A stretch of DNA of 64,000 bases, from the NCBI RefSeq assembly GCF_049896245.1, contig NZ_JAFCTX010000004.1, forward strand, positions 124,001 to 188,000. Reading direction: 5' to 3'. Source of the stretch: Cypionkella sp049896245. Its GTDB lineage: Bacteria > Pseudomonadota > Alphaproteobacteria > Rhodobacterales > Rhodobacteraceae. A model generated the notes under the pieces. The model did no database searches. It was not told the origin of the DNA and was given only the letters and a program-made list of their open reading frames with translations. The position numbers and the translations under genes are program-made. Within the stretch, counting starts at the first letter, position 1, and the number at the start of each line of letters is the position of its first letter. Shown here piece after piece: positions 8,710 through 15,773 of this stretch.

Positions 8710-10098
8710 CTAGCCGACAAAGGGCAGGTTTTCACCCAAGGCCCCTGCAGCTTCCGCGAGAATGTCTGCAGCCTTCCAAGTCACTTCCACAATCGCCCCT
8801 GATCGCGCCGGGCGTTCTTCTGGCGACAGGAACGGGTCGGCAGCATTGGCGAAAGACAATTCGGCCCCGGTGCGTTCCAGCAGGGTTTTGGCAATGAACA
8901 GGCCCAGCCCCATGCCCTCATATTCCGGGCGCCGCGCCAGATCTTGCGCATCGCGGCGCGCGCGTACGAAGGGGTCGCCGATCCGACCCAGCACTTGCGC
9001 CGGAAAGCCGTCGCCATCGTCGATGATGCGCAGCAGGATGCGATCGGGGGTATATTGCGCGTCGACCCAGACCGTACTGCGGGCGAAATCCACCGCATTC
9101 TGCACCAGATTGCGCAAGCCGTGGATCAGTTCCGGGCGGCGCAGCACCACCGGCGACGGGCCGGTGCCTGCGATGGTGAAAATCACCTCAATGCCGCGCG
9201 CCATATGCGGCTCGGCGGCCTCTTGCAGGACAGCTTCCAACGGGGCCTGCCGCAGCAGCAGATCATCCTTCCCGGCCTTTCCCATCGACCGCAGGATGTC
9301 GCGGCAACGGTTGGCCTGCTCGCGGATCAGCCGCGCGTCTTCGGCGAGATCGGGCTGATCCGCCAATTCATCCATCATCTCAGAGCTGATCAGCTTGATC
9401 GTCGCCAATGGCGTGCCCAATTCATGCGCGGCGGCCGCCACCACGCCGCCAAGGTCGGTCAGCTTTTGTTCCCGCGCCAAGGCCATTTGCGTCGCCAAAA
9501 GCGCGTCAGACATCGAGTGCATCTCTGTCGCGACCCGGCGGGAGTACAAGCCGAGAAAGGCGATGCCGATCAGCAGTGACAGCCAGAAGCCGAAGGTAAA
9601 CAGGCCGGGAATGGCGAATATCGTGCCATCGGCCAGCCGCAAGGGTATGTTAATCAGGCCGATAAAGCTGACAAAGGCCGCCGCGAGCACGCCGAGAATC
9701 AAGGTGCTGCGCAGCTCCAACGCGCTGGCGGATACCGTCACAGGTGCCAGCACCAGCAGCGCAAAGGGGTTGGTCAGCCCCCCCGTCAGAAACAGCAAAA
9801 AGCACAGCTGAGCCAAGTCGAACAGCAGCGTCAACATCGCCTCAAGCTCGGTCAGCCGCTTGTTCTGCGGGAAGATGAACACCGCAATCAGATTGGCAAT
9901 CACCGCCAGCCCAACCGCCAGAAAACACAAGCCCAGCGGCAGTTGCATGCCATAATAGCGCGTTGCCACCAAAAGCGCCGCCAACTGACCAAAACTTGCC
10001 ATCCAGCGCTGGAAGATCAGAGTGCGCAGCCGCAGCCAATCCGCACGCTCGGGCCGGAACTGCGCAGATTGGGCGGTTATGTCACGCTGGTTTGACAT
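8710..10098 (-). CDS. regB: Redox-sensing histidine kinase RegB/PrrB
   Basis: Membrane sensor kinase of 462 residues that phosphorylates RegA when the respiratory chain is reduced. It has about six N-terminal membrane segments, the conserved quinone-site segment GGLTNPFALLVLAPV, an H-box AAAAHELGTPLATIKL with the phosphorylated histidine, the redox-active cysteine region QANRCRDILRSMG, and C-terminal ATPase motifs (IDDGDGFP and GMGLGLFIAKTLLERTGA). The ATG at 10098 (MSNQRDITAQS) was chosen over an upstream open extension. It is divergent from senC, 91 bases apart, so both promoters share that gap. The family identification rests on several motifs and the neighbouring regA, senC and hvrA. Confidence 0.97.
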   Translation of the reverse strand: MSNQRDITAQSAQFRPERADWLRLRTLIFQRWMASFGQLAALLVATRYYGMQLPLGLCFLAVGLAVIANLIAVFIFPQNKRLTELEAMLTLLFDLAQLCFLLFLTGGLTNPFALLVLAPVTVSASALELRSTLILGVLAAAFVSFIGLINIPLRLADGTIFAIPGLFTFGFWLSLLIGIAFLGLYSRRVATEMHSMSDALLATQMALAREQKLTDLGGVVAAAAHELGTPLATIKLISSEMMDELADQPDLAEDARLIREQANRCRDILRSMGKAGKDDLLLRQAPLEAVLQEAAEPHMARGIEVIFTIAGTGPSPVVLRRPELIHGLRNLVQNAVDFARSTVWVDAQYTPDRILLRIIDDGDGFPAQVLGRIGDPFVRARRDAQDLARRPEYEGMGLGLFIAKTLLERTGAELSFANAADPFLSPEERPARSGAIVEVTWKAADILAEAAGALGENLPFVG

Positions 10099-10189
10099 GG
10101 GATGCCTTGGCGGGGGCTGGCCTTTACGGCGGCTTTGCGATTGATAAGGCTTGGTTCGGCGCGGATCAATGCGCAATGAGGAGAGTGGG

Positions 10190-10810
10190 ATGCTGAAGAT
10201 CTATGCCGGATTGGCGGTTGTGGCGATAGGAGGGCTGTTGGGCGGCACGGCTTTTGTGGCATGGCAGCAGCGCGCCAATGATCCTTTCGCCGATTGTCGC
10301 GCCTCGACCGTGGCGGGTGGCGGTGGTGCGATTGGCGGGCCGTTCACTTTGGTCGATGAAGACGGCAAGACGGTGACTGACAAAGACGTGCTGGCAAAAC
10401 CCGCGCTGGTCTACTTTGGCTACAGCTTTTGCCCGGATGTCTGCCCGCTGGATGGCGCGCGCAATGCCGAAGCGGTGGATTTGCTGAAAGCCAAGGGGCT
10501 GGATGTCACCCCGGTTTTTATCTCGATCGACCCCGAACGCGACACCCCTGCGGTGTTGAAGGATTTCACCGCAAATCTGCATCCCGACATGATCGGCCTC
10601 ACCGGCACGCTTGAGCAAGTGCAGGTGGCGTCGCGGGCCTATAAGACTTATTTCAAAAAGCAGGACAGCGGCGATCAGTATTACATGATGGATCATTCGA
10701 CCTTCACTTATCTGATGCTGCCCGGCAGCGGCTTTGCCGACTTCTTCACCCGTGACGATACCGCTGAACAAATTGCCACCCGCGCGGCTTGCTTTATTGA
10801 GAAAAGCTAG
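10190..10810 (+). CDS. senC: SenC/PrrC, SCO1-type copper chaperone
   Basis: Membrane-anchored thioredoxin-fold protein of 206 residues. An N-terminal anchor (about residues 3-24) is followed by FGYSFCPDVCPLDGAR, which holds the CxxxC copper ligands, and MMDHSTFTYL, which supplies the third ligand, histidine. Family members deliver copper to cytochrome oxidases and modulate Reg signalling. AGGAG precedes the ATG at 10190 with normal spacing, so the shorter start is preferred to upstream codons. It is the first gene of a senC-regA-hvrA string, divergent from regB. Confidence 0.96.
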   Translation: MLKIYAGLAVVAIGGLLGGTAFVAWQQRANDPFADCRASTVAGGGGAIGGPFTLVDEDGKTVTDKDVLAKPALVYFGYSFCPDVCPLDGARNAEAVDLLKAKGLDVTPVFISIDPERDTPAVLKDFTANLHPDMIGLTGTLEQVQVASRAYKTYFKKQDSGDQYYMMDHSTFTYLMLPGSGFADFFTRDDTAEQIATRAACFIEKS

Positions 10811-10843
10811 GCCGCGTTTGACGCTAAGCCTGTAGCGGCCTAG
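10807..10843 (+). promoter_or_regulatory. Inverted repeat between senC and regA
   Basis: A perfect 9-bp inverted repeat, CTAGGCCGC at 10807-10815 and GCGGCCTAG at 10835-10843, with a 19-base spacer. The left arm includes the senC stop codon, and the right arm lies 28 bases before the regA start. No T-run follows, so it is not a standard terminator. It could be an attenuating or processing hairpin that sets the senC:regA ratio, or a DNA operator. Confidence 0.55.
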
Positions 10844-10871
10844 GTTAGCAAAGGAATGAACGGGGGATTTC

Positions 10872-11426
10872 ATGGCAGATGATCTTGGCGCAGAACTGGG
10901 ACCGGATCGCAGCTTGCTGCTGGTCGATGATGATGAGGTTTTCGTCAAGCGTCTTGCCAAAGCGATGGAAAAGCGCGGATTTGTGCCGGAAACCGCAGGC
11001 AGCGTGGCGGCAGGGCGGGCGATTGCCCTGGCGCGTCCTCCGGCCTATGCGGTGATTGACCTGCGGCTGGAGGATGGCAATGGCCTCGACGTGGTGGAAA
11101 CCCTGCGCGAGCGGCGGCCGGATTGCCGGATCGTGGTGCTGACCGGATATGGCGCGATTGCCACGGCAGTGGCTGCCGTTAAAATCGGCGCGACGGATTA
11201 TCTCTCGAAACCAGCCGACGCGAATGATGTGATGCAGGCGCTGCTGGCCAAGGGCGCTGCAATGCCGGAACCGCCGGAAAATCCAATGTCGGCGGACCGG
11301 GTGCGCTGGGAGCATATTCAGCGGGTGTATGAGATGTGCGACCGCAATGTCTCGGAAACCGCGCGCCGACTTTCGATGCATCGGCGGACATTGCAGCGGA
11401 TTTTGGCCAAACGCAGCCCAAAATAA
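10872..11426 (+). CDS. regA: Global redox response regulator RegA/PrrA
   Basis: Response regulator of 184 residues. The receiver domain (about 14-125) has the acidic cluster LLLVDDDE, phospho-acceptor Asp63 in VIDLRLEDGNG, and the lysine in YLSKPAD. A proline-containing linker (MPEPPENP) leads to a Fis-type helix-turn-helix, VSETARRLSMHRRTLQRIL, at the C-terminus. Length, linker and HTH match RegA/PrrA/ActR, which controls photosynthesis, carbon and nitrogen fixation, and respiration in this group. Its kinase RegB is encoded divergently just upstream. Confidence 0.97.
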   Translation: MADDLGAELGPDRSLLLVDDDEVFVKRLAKAMEKRGFVPETAGSVAAGRAIALARPPAYAVIDLRLEDGNGLDVVETLRERRPDCRIVVLTGYGAIATAVAAVKIGATDYLSKPADANDVMQALLAKGAAMPEPPENPMSADRVRWEHIQRVYEMCDRNVSETARRLSMHRRTLQRILAKRSPK

Positions 11427-11445
11427 GCAGGTGCTTGAATTAAAA

Positions 11446-11487
11446 ATCCTTTCAGCCTAAATGGCTCCACCATAATCCTGAAAGGAT
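11446..11487 (+). promoter_or_regulatory. Hairpin enclosing the hvrA ribosome-binding site
   Basis: ATCCTTTCAG (11446-11455) and CTGAAAGGAT (11478-11487) form a perfect 10-bp inverted repeat. The 22-base loop contains a nested ATGG/CCAT pair. The right arm contains the hvrA Shine-Dalgarno AAGGA (11482-11486), 7 bases before the GTG start, so folding would hide it. No U-tract follows, which argues against a terminator. Confidence 0.6.
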
Positions 11488-11493
11488 GCTTAC

Positions 11494-11808
11494 GTGACCA
11501 TTGATATCAACGGGCTGTCTCTTAAAGAGTTGAAAGATCTGCAATCGCAAGTGGCAAAGTCTATTGCGTCCTTTGAAGACCGCAAAAAGAAAGAGGCCCT
11601 TGCAGAGATTGAAGAATTCGCACGTGCGAAGGGCTTTTCTCTGGCCGAACTGACCGGGGTGACGGTTGCGCGCAAACGCTCTCCGGCTGTCGCGAAATAC
11701 GCCAATCCGGCGGATTCATCTGACACTTGGTCGGGCCGTGGCCGCAAGCCGCGCTGGTTCGCGGCGGCATTGGCTGCGGGCAAACAGCCGGACGACATGT
11801 CGATCTAA
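11494..11808 (+). CDS. hvrA: HvrA, H-NS-family trans-acting regulator
   Basis: DNA-binding protein of 104 residues in the H-NS/HvrA family. The N-terminal half is a charged, probably coiled-coil oligomerisation region (LSLKELKDLQSQVAKSIASF). The C-terminal half ends with DTWSGRGRKPRWFAAALAAG, the H-NS type DNA-binding motif. In Rhodobacter HvrA adjusts photosynthesis and nitrogen-fixation genes, and the place right after regA matches. The start is a GTG with an AAAGGA ribosome-binding site, which lies within an inverted repeat. Confidence 0.93.
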   Translation: MTIDINGLSLKELKDLQSQVAKSIASFEDRKKKEALAEIEEFARAKGFSLAELTGVTVARKRSPAVAKYANPADSSDTWSGRGRKPRWFAAALAAGKQPDDMSI

Positions 11809-11837
11809 TCTGCTTTAGGTTGAAACTGAAGGTCGTC

Positions 11838-12713
11838 TCAAATGGCGGCCTTCAACCATTTCATGAAGATTCTCAATTCTGCCCGTTTTGGCCCCGACCT
11901 CGTGACCAGATAATAGGCCAGGCTTTCGTCTTTTATCTCACCCACCGCGATCAGATCGCCACTTGCCAGATCTTTCTCCATCAACGCTGCCGCCTCAACA
12001 TGCAGGCCCAAACCTTGCCGTGCAGCCGAAAGCGCCAATTCTTCGGTTGGAATATAGGTGATGTTCATAGCATCGGGTTTCAGCCCGAAACTGCGCAGCC
12101 AGATCAAAGCCTCGGGCCAATCGGGTTCAATCACCCAAGGCATCGCCGACATTTCCGCCGTGGTCAGCTTTTCACGCCCCTGCAACAGTGACGGCGCTGC
12201 GACGATGATATAATGCGCCGAGGTCAGAAATTCTGCCTCCACCCCCGGCCATTTGCCATCACCAAAGCGGATCGCCAGATCAAGCCCGTCGCGTCGCAGA
12301 TCCATCACCCGATGTTCGGGGTGCAGCGATAACCCGATCTCTGGATGTGCCTTCCAGAACGCCCCCAGTCGCGGGATCAGCCATTGCGCGGCGAAAGCCG
12401 GGGTCAGCGTCACCCGCAGCGGCGCATTCGGGTCAGCGCCGCGCAGATCGTTCACCGCCACCTCGATGCCGTGGAAGCCATCTGTCAGCGCCTGCGCCAG
12501 CTTTGCGCCCTCTGCGGTCAGCGCAAGCCCTCTGCCTTGGCGATAGATCAGCTCGCGCCCCAGATCAGCCTCCAAGCTGCGCACCTGCTGGGCGATGGCA
12601 GCGTGGGTGACGTTCAGATCGCGGGCGGCGCGCGAGAAGTTTTGCAGCCGCGCCGCAGCCTCAAACGCACGCAACGCGGTCAGCGAGGGGAAGTTTTTCC
12701 AGTCAACAGACAT
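11838..12713 (-). CDS. hvrB: LysR-family transcriptional regulator, HvrB/GcvA type
   Basis: LysR-type regulator of 291 residues. An N-terminal winged helix-turn-helix, LTALRAFEAAARLQNFSRAA followed by DLNVTHAAIAQQVRSLE, precedes a periplasmic-binding-protein-like effector domain (about 90-291). The ATG at 12713 (MSVDWKNFPSL) is preferred over a TTG nine bases upstream. In Rhodobacter HvrB controls ahcY and a divergent small gene. Here hvrB is also near ahcY, and a 42-codon ORF diverges from it. The subgroup is clear; the name hvrB rests on position. Confidence 0.85.
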   Translation of the reverse strand: MSVDWKNFPSLTALRAFEAAARLQNFSRAARDLNVTHAAIAQQVRSLEADLGRELIYRQGRGLALTAEGAKLAQALTDGFHGIEVAVNDLRGADPNAPLRVTLTPAFAAQWLIPRLGAFWKAHPEIGLSLHPEHRVMDLRRDGLDLAIRFGDGKWPGVEAEFLTSAHYIIVAAPSLLQGREKLTTAEMSAMPWVIEPDWPEALIWLRSFGLKPDAMNITYIPTEELALSAARQGLGLHVEAAALMEKDLASGDLIAVGEIKDESLAYYLVTRSGPKRAELRIFMKWLKAAI

Positions 12714-12718
12714 GATAG

Positions 12719-12735
12719 CCAATCTAACAGTTTGG
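12719..12735. promoter_or_regulatory. Candidate LysR operator beside hvrB
   Basis: CCAA (12719-12722) and TTGG (12732-12735) form a short inverted repeat with a 9-base spacer in the divergent gap between hvrB and the small ORF. LysR regulators usually bind interrupted palindromes in such gaps. The arms are only 4 bases, so chance is possible. A plausible -10 hexamer for the divergent ORF (TATAAA, about 12772) lies downstream. Confidence 0.25.
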
Positions 12736-12810
12736 AAAAATCGCTGACTCGGGGTCTGGGCCGAAATGCGCTATAAATACGCTATGACGACAAGCAAATA
12801 GGAGCAAGTC

Positions 12811-12939
12811 ATGTTAAACATTCTCGCAGATGCCCTGCTGATCGCCCTGCGCGCCAGCCCGGCCCCAACACCCCGTGATCGCTTTCCCAGCCGCCCGACG
12901 GAAACCCGTTGGACCAAGCAAAACAGCGATCGGTTCTAG
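12811..12939 (+). CDS. Small ORF (42 aa) divergent from hvrB
   Basis: An ORF of 42 codons starting at ATG 12811, with a good ribosome-binding site (AGGAGC) at normal spacing. The product has a hydrophobic start (MLNILADALLIALRASP) and a polar, arginine- and tryptophan-containing tail ending NSDRF. It is transcribed away from the LysR gene, the usual position for a regulator's target, and its stop overlaps the end of the convergent HD gene by 4 bases. I recognise no family. A real small membrane-associated peptide or a leader is possible. Confidence 0.5.
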   Translation: MLNILADALLIALRASPAPTPRDRFPSRPTETRWTKQNSDRF

Positions 12940-13529
12940 ATCTTGAGTGCCGCCAGCAAATCCAAATGCCGCGCGACATAATCCGCCCGCACCTGTGCGG
13001 GCGGTCTTAATTTGATCTCCAGCCCACGCAACAAAGCCGTATCAGGCCTGCCGAACAGCTTATCCGCCTCGGGTTCCGAAAACCCCGCGATCTGCACCGC
13101 CTCCAGCCAGGCCGAGATTTTATCCGCCGCCTTGATCGCCCTTTTCACCACCACAGGCAGCACCGCTGGCAGACCAAACCGCAGATGCACCGCCGCCGTC
13201 AGCCGCACATCCAACTCGGTATAGCTTGGTCCGACCGCAGATTTCACCGGGCTGATCATATCGCCAATCACATATTCCGGCGCGTCATGCAGCAAAGCCG
13301 CCAACTGCCACTTCGCATTCGCTGGGTTCTGCCGCGCATAAATCTGCTCCACCAACAGCGAATGTTCTGCCACCGAATAGGCAAAATCACCCCGCGTCTG
13401 CCCGTTCCAGCGCGCCACAAACGCCAAACCATGCGCGATATCGGCGATCTCGATATCCATCGGCGTCGGGTCCAACAGGTCAAGCCTGCGCCCCGACAGC
13501 ATCCGTTGCCATGCGCGCGGTTGTTTCAT
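12936..13529 (-). CDS. HD-domain hydrolase, YfbR-like
   Basis: HD-superfamily protein of 197 residues. Metal-binding motifs are seen as the His in SVAEHSLLVEQIY, the HD pair in LAALLHDAPEYVIGDM and the Asp in IKAADKISAWLEA. YfbR-type members are nucleotidases or phosphohydrolases; the actual substrate cannot be read from sequence. The ATG at 13529 is preceded by GGGAGG and is preferred to an upstream in-frame codon. It is divergent from ahcY. Confidence 0.85.
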   Translation of the reverse strand: MKQPRAWQRMLSGRRLDLLDPTPMDIEIADIAHGLAFVARWNGQTRGDFAYSVAEHSLLVEQIYARQNPANAKWQLAALLHDAPEYVIGDMISPVKSAVGPSYTELDVRLTAAVHLRFGLPAVLPVVVKRAIKAADKISAWLEAVQIAGFSEPEADKLFGRPDTALLRGLEIKLRPPAQVRADYVARHLDLLAALKI

Positions 13530-13631
13530 GCCTCCCTCCCAGCCTTTTTTACTGCCATTCACGGCGCGAGTTGTCGAGAGGCCCTGTAAATGCTATCTGC
13601 CCGGCAACCACAGGATCAAGGAGTGCGCCAG

Positions 13632-15020
13632 ATGGCGAAGGATTACATCGTTAAGGATATTGCGCTGGCCGCGTTTGGTCGCAAAGAACTGGTCATCGCC
13701 GAAACCGAAATGCCGGGCCTGATGGCCTGCCGCGAGGAATTCGGCACCACCAAGCCGCTGAAAGGCGCGCGGATTGTCGGATCGTTGCACATGACGATCC
13801 AGACCGCTGCCTTGATCGAAACGCTGACCGCTTTGGGCGCGGATGTGCGCTGGGCGTCCTGCAACATCTTCTCGACCCAAGACCACGCTGCAGCAGCTAT
13901 TGCCGAGGCTGGCATCCCGGTTTTCGCCATCAAGGGCCAGACCCTGACCGAGCATTGGGATTATCTCGACCGTTCCTTTATGTTCCCCGAGGGCGCGAAC
14001 ATGATCCTCGACGACGGCGGCGATGCGACGCTTTATGTTCTGCTCGGTGCCCGCGCTGAGGCTGGAGAAGAAATCATCCCCGTTCCGCAGTCCGAGGAAG
14101 AGGAGGTCATCAAACTTCAGATCGCCAAGCGGATGAAGGAAACCCCCGGTTTCTTCACCAAAACCAAGGCCGCGATCAAAGGCGTGTCGGAAGAAACCAC
14201 CACGGGCGTCCACCGTCTGTATGATCTGCATAAAAACGGCCAACTGCCGTTCCCTGCAATCAACGTCAATGACAGCGTCACCAAGTCGAAATTCGACAAC
14301 AAATACGGCTGCAAGGAATCGCTGGTTGATGGCATCCGTCGCGCCACCGATACCATGATGGCCGGTAAGGTCGCCGTGGTCTGCGGTTACGGCGACGTGG
14401 GCAAAGGCTCGGCGGCCAGCTTGCGTGGCGCGGGTGCCCGTGTGAAGGTCACCGAAGTCGACCCAATCTGCGCGCTGCAAGCCGCGATGGACGGCTACGA
14501 AGTGACGCTGCTGGAAGACGAAGTAGCCAACGCGGATATCTTCATCACCACCACCGGCAACAAAGATGTGATCCGCATCGAGCATATCCGCGAGATGAAG
14601 GATATGGCGATTGTCGGCAACATTGGCCATTTCGACAACGAAATTCAGGTTGCGGCGCTGAAAAATCACAAATGGACCAACATCAAAGAGCAGGTCGATA
14701 TGATCGAGATGCCCTCGGGCAGTCGCATCATCCTGCTGTCGGAAGGCCGTTTGCTGAACCTTGGCAACGCCACCGGCCATCCGTCGTTCGTGATGTCGGC
14801 CTCGTTCACCAATCAGGTTCTGGCGCAGATTGAACTGTGGACCAAGGGCGCTGACTATGCGCCGGGCGTCTATATTCTGCCGAAAGAATTGGATGAGAAA
14901 GTCGCGCGCCTGCATCTGAAGAAAATCGGTGTGAAGCTGACTGAACTTCGCAAGGATCAGGCGGATTACATTGGCGTCAAGGTCGAAGGCCCTTTCAAGG
15001 CCGAGCATTACCGCTACTGA
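13632..15020 (+). CDS. ahcY: Adenosylhomocysteinase
   Basis: Hydrolyses S-adenosylhomocysteine to adenosine and homocysteine, keeping methylation reactions running. The 462-residue protein shows the substrate-binding NIFSTQDHAAAAI, the insertion typical of many bacterial enzymes (SEEEEVIKLQIAKRM region), NAD-binding VVCGYGDVGKGSAASL, and the conserved C-terminal VKVEGPFKAEHYRY. AAGGAG precedes the ATG at 13632, so the upstream 14 codons of the open frame are not used. Regulation by HvrB is inferred from the Rhodobacter arrangement. I could not match a SAH or SAM/SAH riboswitch in the leader. Confidence 0.97.
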   Translation: MAKDYIVKDIALAAFGRKELVIAETEMPGLMACREEFGTTKPLKGARIVGSLHMTIQTAALIETLTALGADVRWASCNIFSTQDHAAAAIAEAGIPVFAIKGQTLTEHWDYLDRSFMFPEGANMILDDGGDATLYVLLGARAEAGEEIIPVPQSEEEEVIKLQIAKRMKETPGFFTKTKAAIKGVSEETTTGVHRLYDLHKNGQLPFPAINVNDSVTKSKFDNKYGCKESLVDGIRRATDTMMAGKVAVVCGYGDVGKGSAASLRGAGARVKVTEVDPICALQAAMDGYEVTLLEDEVANADIFITTTGNKDVIRIEHIREMKDMAIVGNIGHFDNEIQVAALKNHKWTNIKEQVDMIEMPSGSRIILLSEGRLLNLGNATGHPSFVMSASFTNQVLAQIELWTKGADYAPGVYILPKELDEKVARLHLKKIGVKLTELRKDQADYIGVKVEGPFKAEHYRY

Positions 15021-15027
15021 TTTGCAG

Positions 15028-15051
15028 TCAACCACAACATGTTGTGGTTGA
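15028..15051. repeat. Perfect 24-base palindrome after ahcY
   Basis: TCAACCACAACA at 15028-15039 is followed directly by its reverse complement TGTTGTGGTTGA (15040-15051), starting 7 bases after the ahcY stop. As RNA it would be a 10-bp stem with a CATG loop. No T-run follows, so it is either an RNA-stability hairpin or a protein-binding site. The rest of the 307-base gap to 15327 holds a repeated motif (15085-15105) and a terminator. Confidence 0.6.
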
Positions 15052-15084
15052 TATGCGAAAATTGCGACTAAAACACAAGTCTCT

Positions 15085-15105
15085 CCCCGCTGGGAAGAAA
15101 TTGTG
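15085..15105 (+). repeat. Copy A of an intergenic motif (CCCCGCTGGGAA...TTGTG)
   Basis: A 21-base segment, CCCCGCTGGGAA then a variable GAAA then TTGTG, that recurs at 59980-60000 with variation only in the middle. The start can fold as a TCCC/GGGA hairpin with a CGCT loop, and the flanks GTCTC/GAGAC can close it. Function is unknown; a conserved small-RNA element or protein site is possible. Confidence 0.4.
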
Positions 15106-15153
15106 AGACATACTGGGCGGGTTTCACTCCACCCTAAACCGCGTTCAATCACC

Positions 15154-15181
15154 AAGGTCCGGGGGAAACCTCGGGCCTTTT
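15154..15181 (+). terminator. Rho-independent terminator of ahcY
   Basis: AAGGTCCGGGG (15154-15164), GAAA loop and CCTCGGGCCTT (15169-15179) form an 11-bp stem with two G-U pairs, followed by TT. It faces the plus strand and lies 134 bases after ahcY, between ahcY and the next gene. Confidence 0.8.
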
Positions 15182-15327
15182 GCGTTGTGACGTTGCATCG
15201 GAAGCCTTCTGCGCAGGGGGGAACCTGTCGTGATATTTCCCTTTGTGTGAATTACTCCATCGCCTAATGTGCGCCCACCCTGCCCCAAACGGCAGCTTTA
15301 TCGGTCCGACAAACGAGGGAAAATAGA

Positions 15328-15672
15328 ATGAGCAAGCGTGACGATCTGATCGCCAAATATGCCGAAGATCTGAAAACCAAGTGCAAGATTAACCCGGATA
15401 TGGATCTGCTGACCAAAGTGACCATCGGTTGCGGTCCGGCGGTCTACAGTGCCGACAGTGAGACTGTCGCTGGTTCGGACAAATCCGAGCTTGAGACGGT
15501 GAAAAACAATTTCCTCGTCAAAAAATTGGGCTTGGCAGACAGCCCGGCGCTGATGGAAGCGATCAATGCGGTGATCGACACCTATGGCCGCGCCGAGCGC
15601 AACAAATATCGCGCCGTGGTCTATTACATGCTGACCAAGCATTTCGGCAAAGAAGCCGTCTACGCCAAATAA
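15328..15672 (+). CDS. DUF2853-family protein
   Basis: Small soluble protein of 114 residues, rich in lysine and predicted helices (MSKRDDLIAKYAEDLKTK at the start, YYMLTKHFGKEAVY at the end). It matches what I remember of the DUF2853 family, whose function is unknown. GAGGGA precedes the ATG at good spacing. It stands alone between two terminator-like hairpins, so it is probably monocistronic. The name is recalled rather than searched. Confidence 0.75.
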   Translation: MSKRDDLIAKYAEDLKTKCKINPDMDLLTKVTIGCGPAVYSADSETVAGSDKSELETVKNNFLVKKLGLADSPALMEAINAVIDTYGRAERNKYRAVVYYMLTKHFGKEAVYAK

Positions 15673-15728
15673 GCTACGCGGCGCAATGATCTGCGGGTCG
15701 CGATAGGTTTGTCAGACATTGCCATTTC

Positions 15729-15760
15729 CAGAAAGCCGCGCGATTGTGCGGGGCTTTCTG
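15729..15760 (+). terminator. Terminator-like hairpin after the DUF2853 gene
   Basis: CAGAAAGCC (15729-15737) pairs with GGCTTTCTG (15752-15760), with an inner CGC/GCG pair across a single G-G mismatch. No long T-run follows. It ends 13 bases before the next start and partly precedes that gene's ribosome-binding site. Confidence 0.5.
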
Positions 15761-15773
15761 TGAAAGGTTTTCA

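Noticed and set aside
13530..13631. SAH or SAM/SAH riboswitch before ahcY
   Set aside because: Neither consensus as I remember it (GAGGAGCGCTGC-type or GGTCACAACGGCTTCC-type) is present in the leader.
13593..15155. 520-codon open frame antisense to ahcY
   Set aside because: Same reason: a shadow of a GC-rich, highly conserved gene with no family features.
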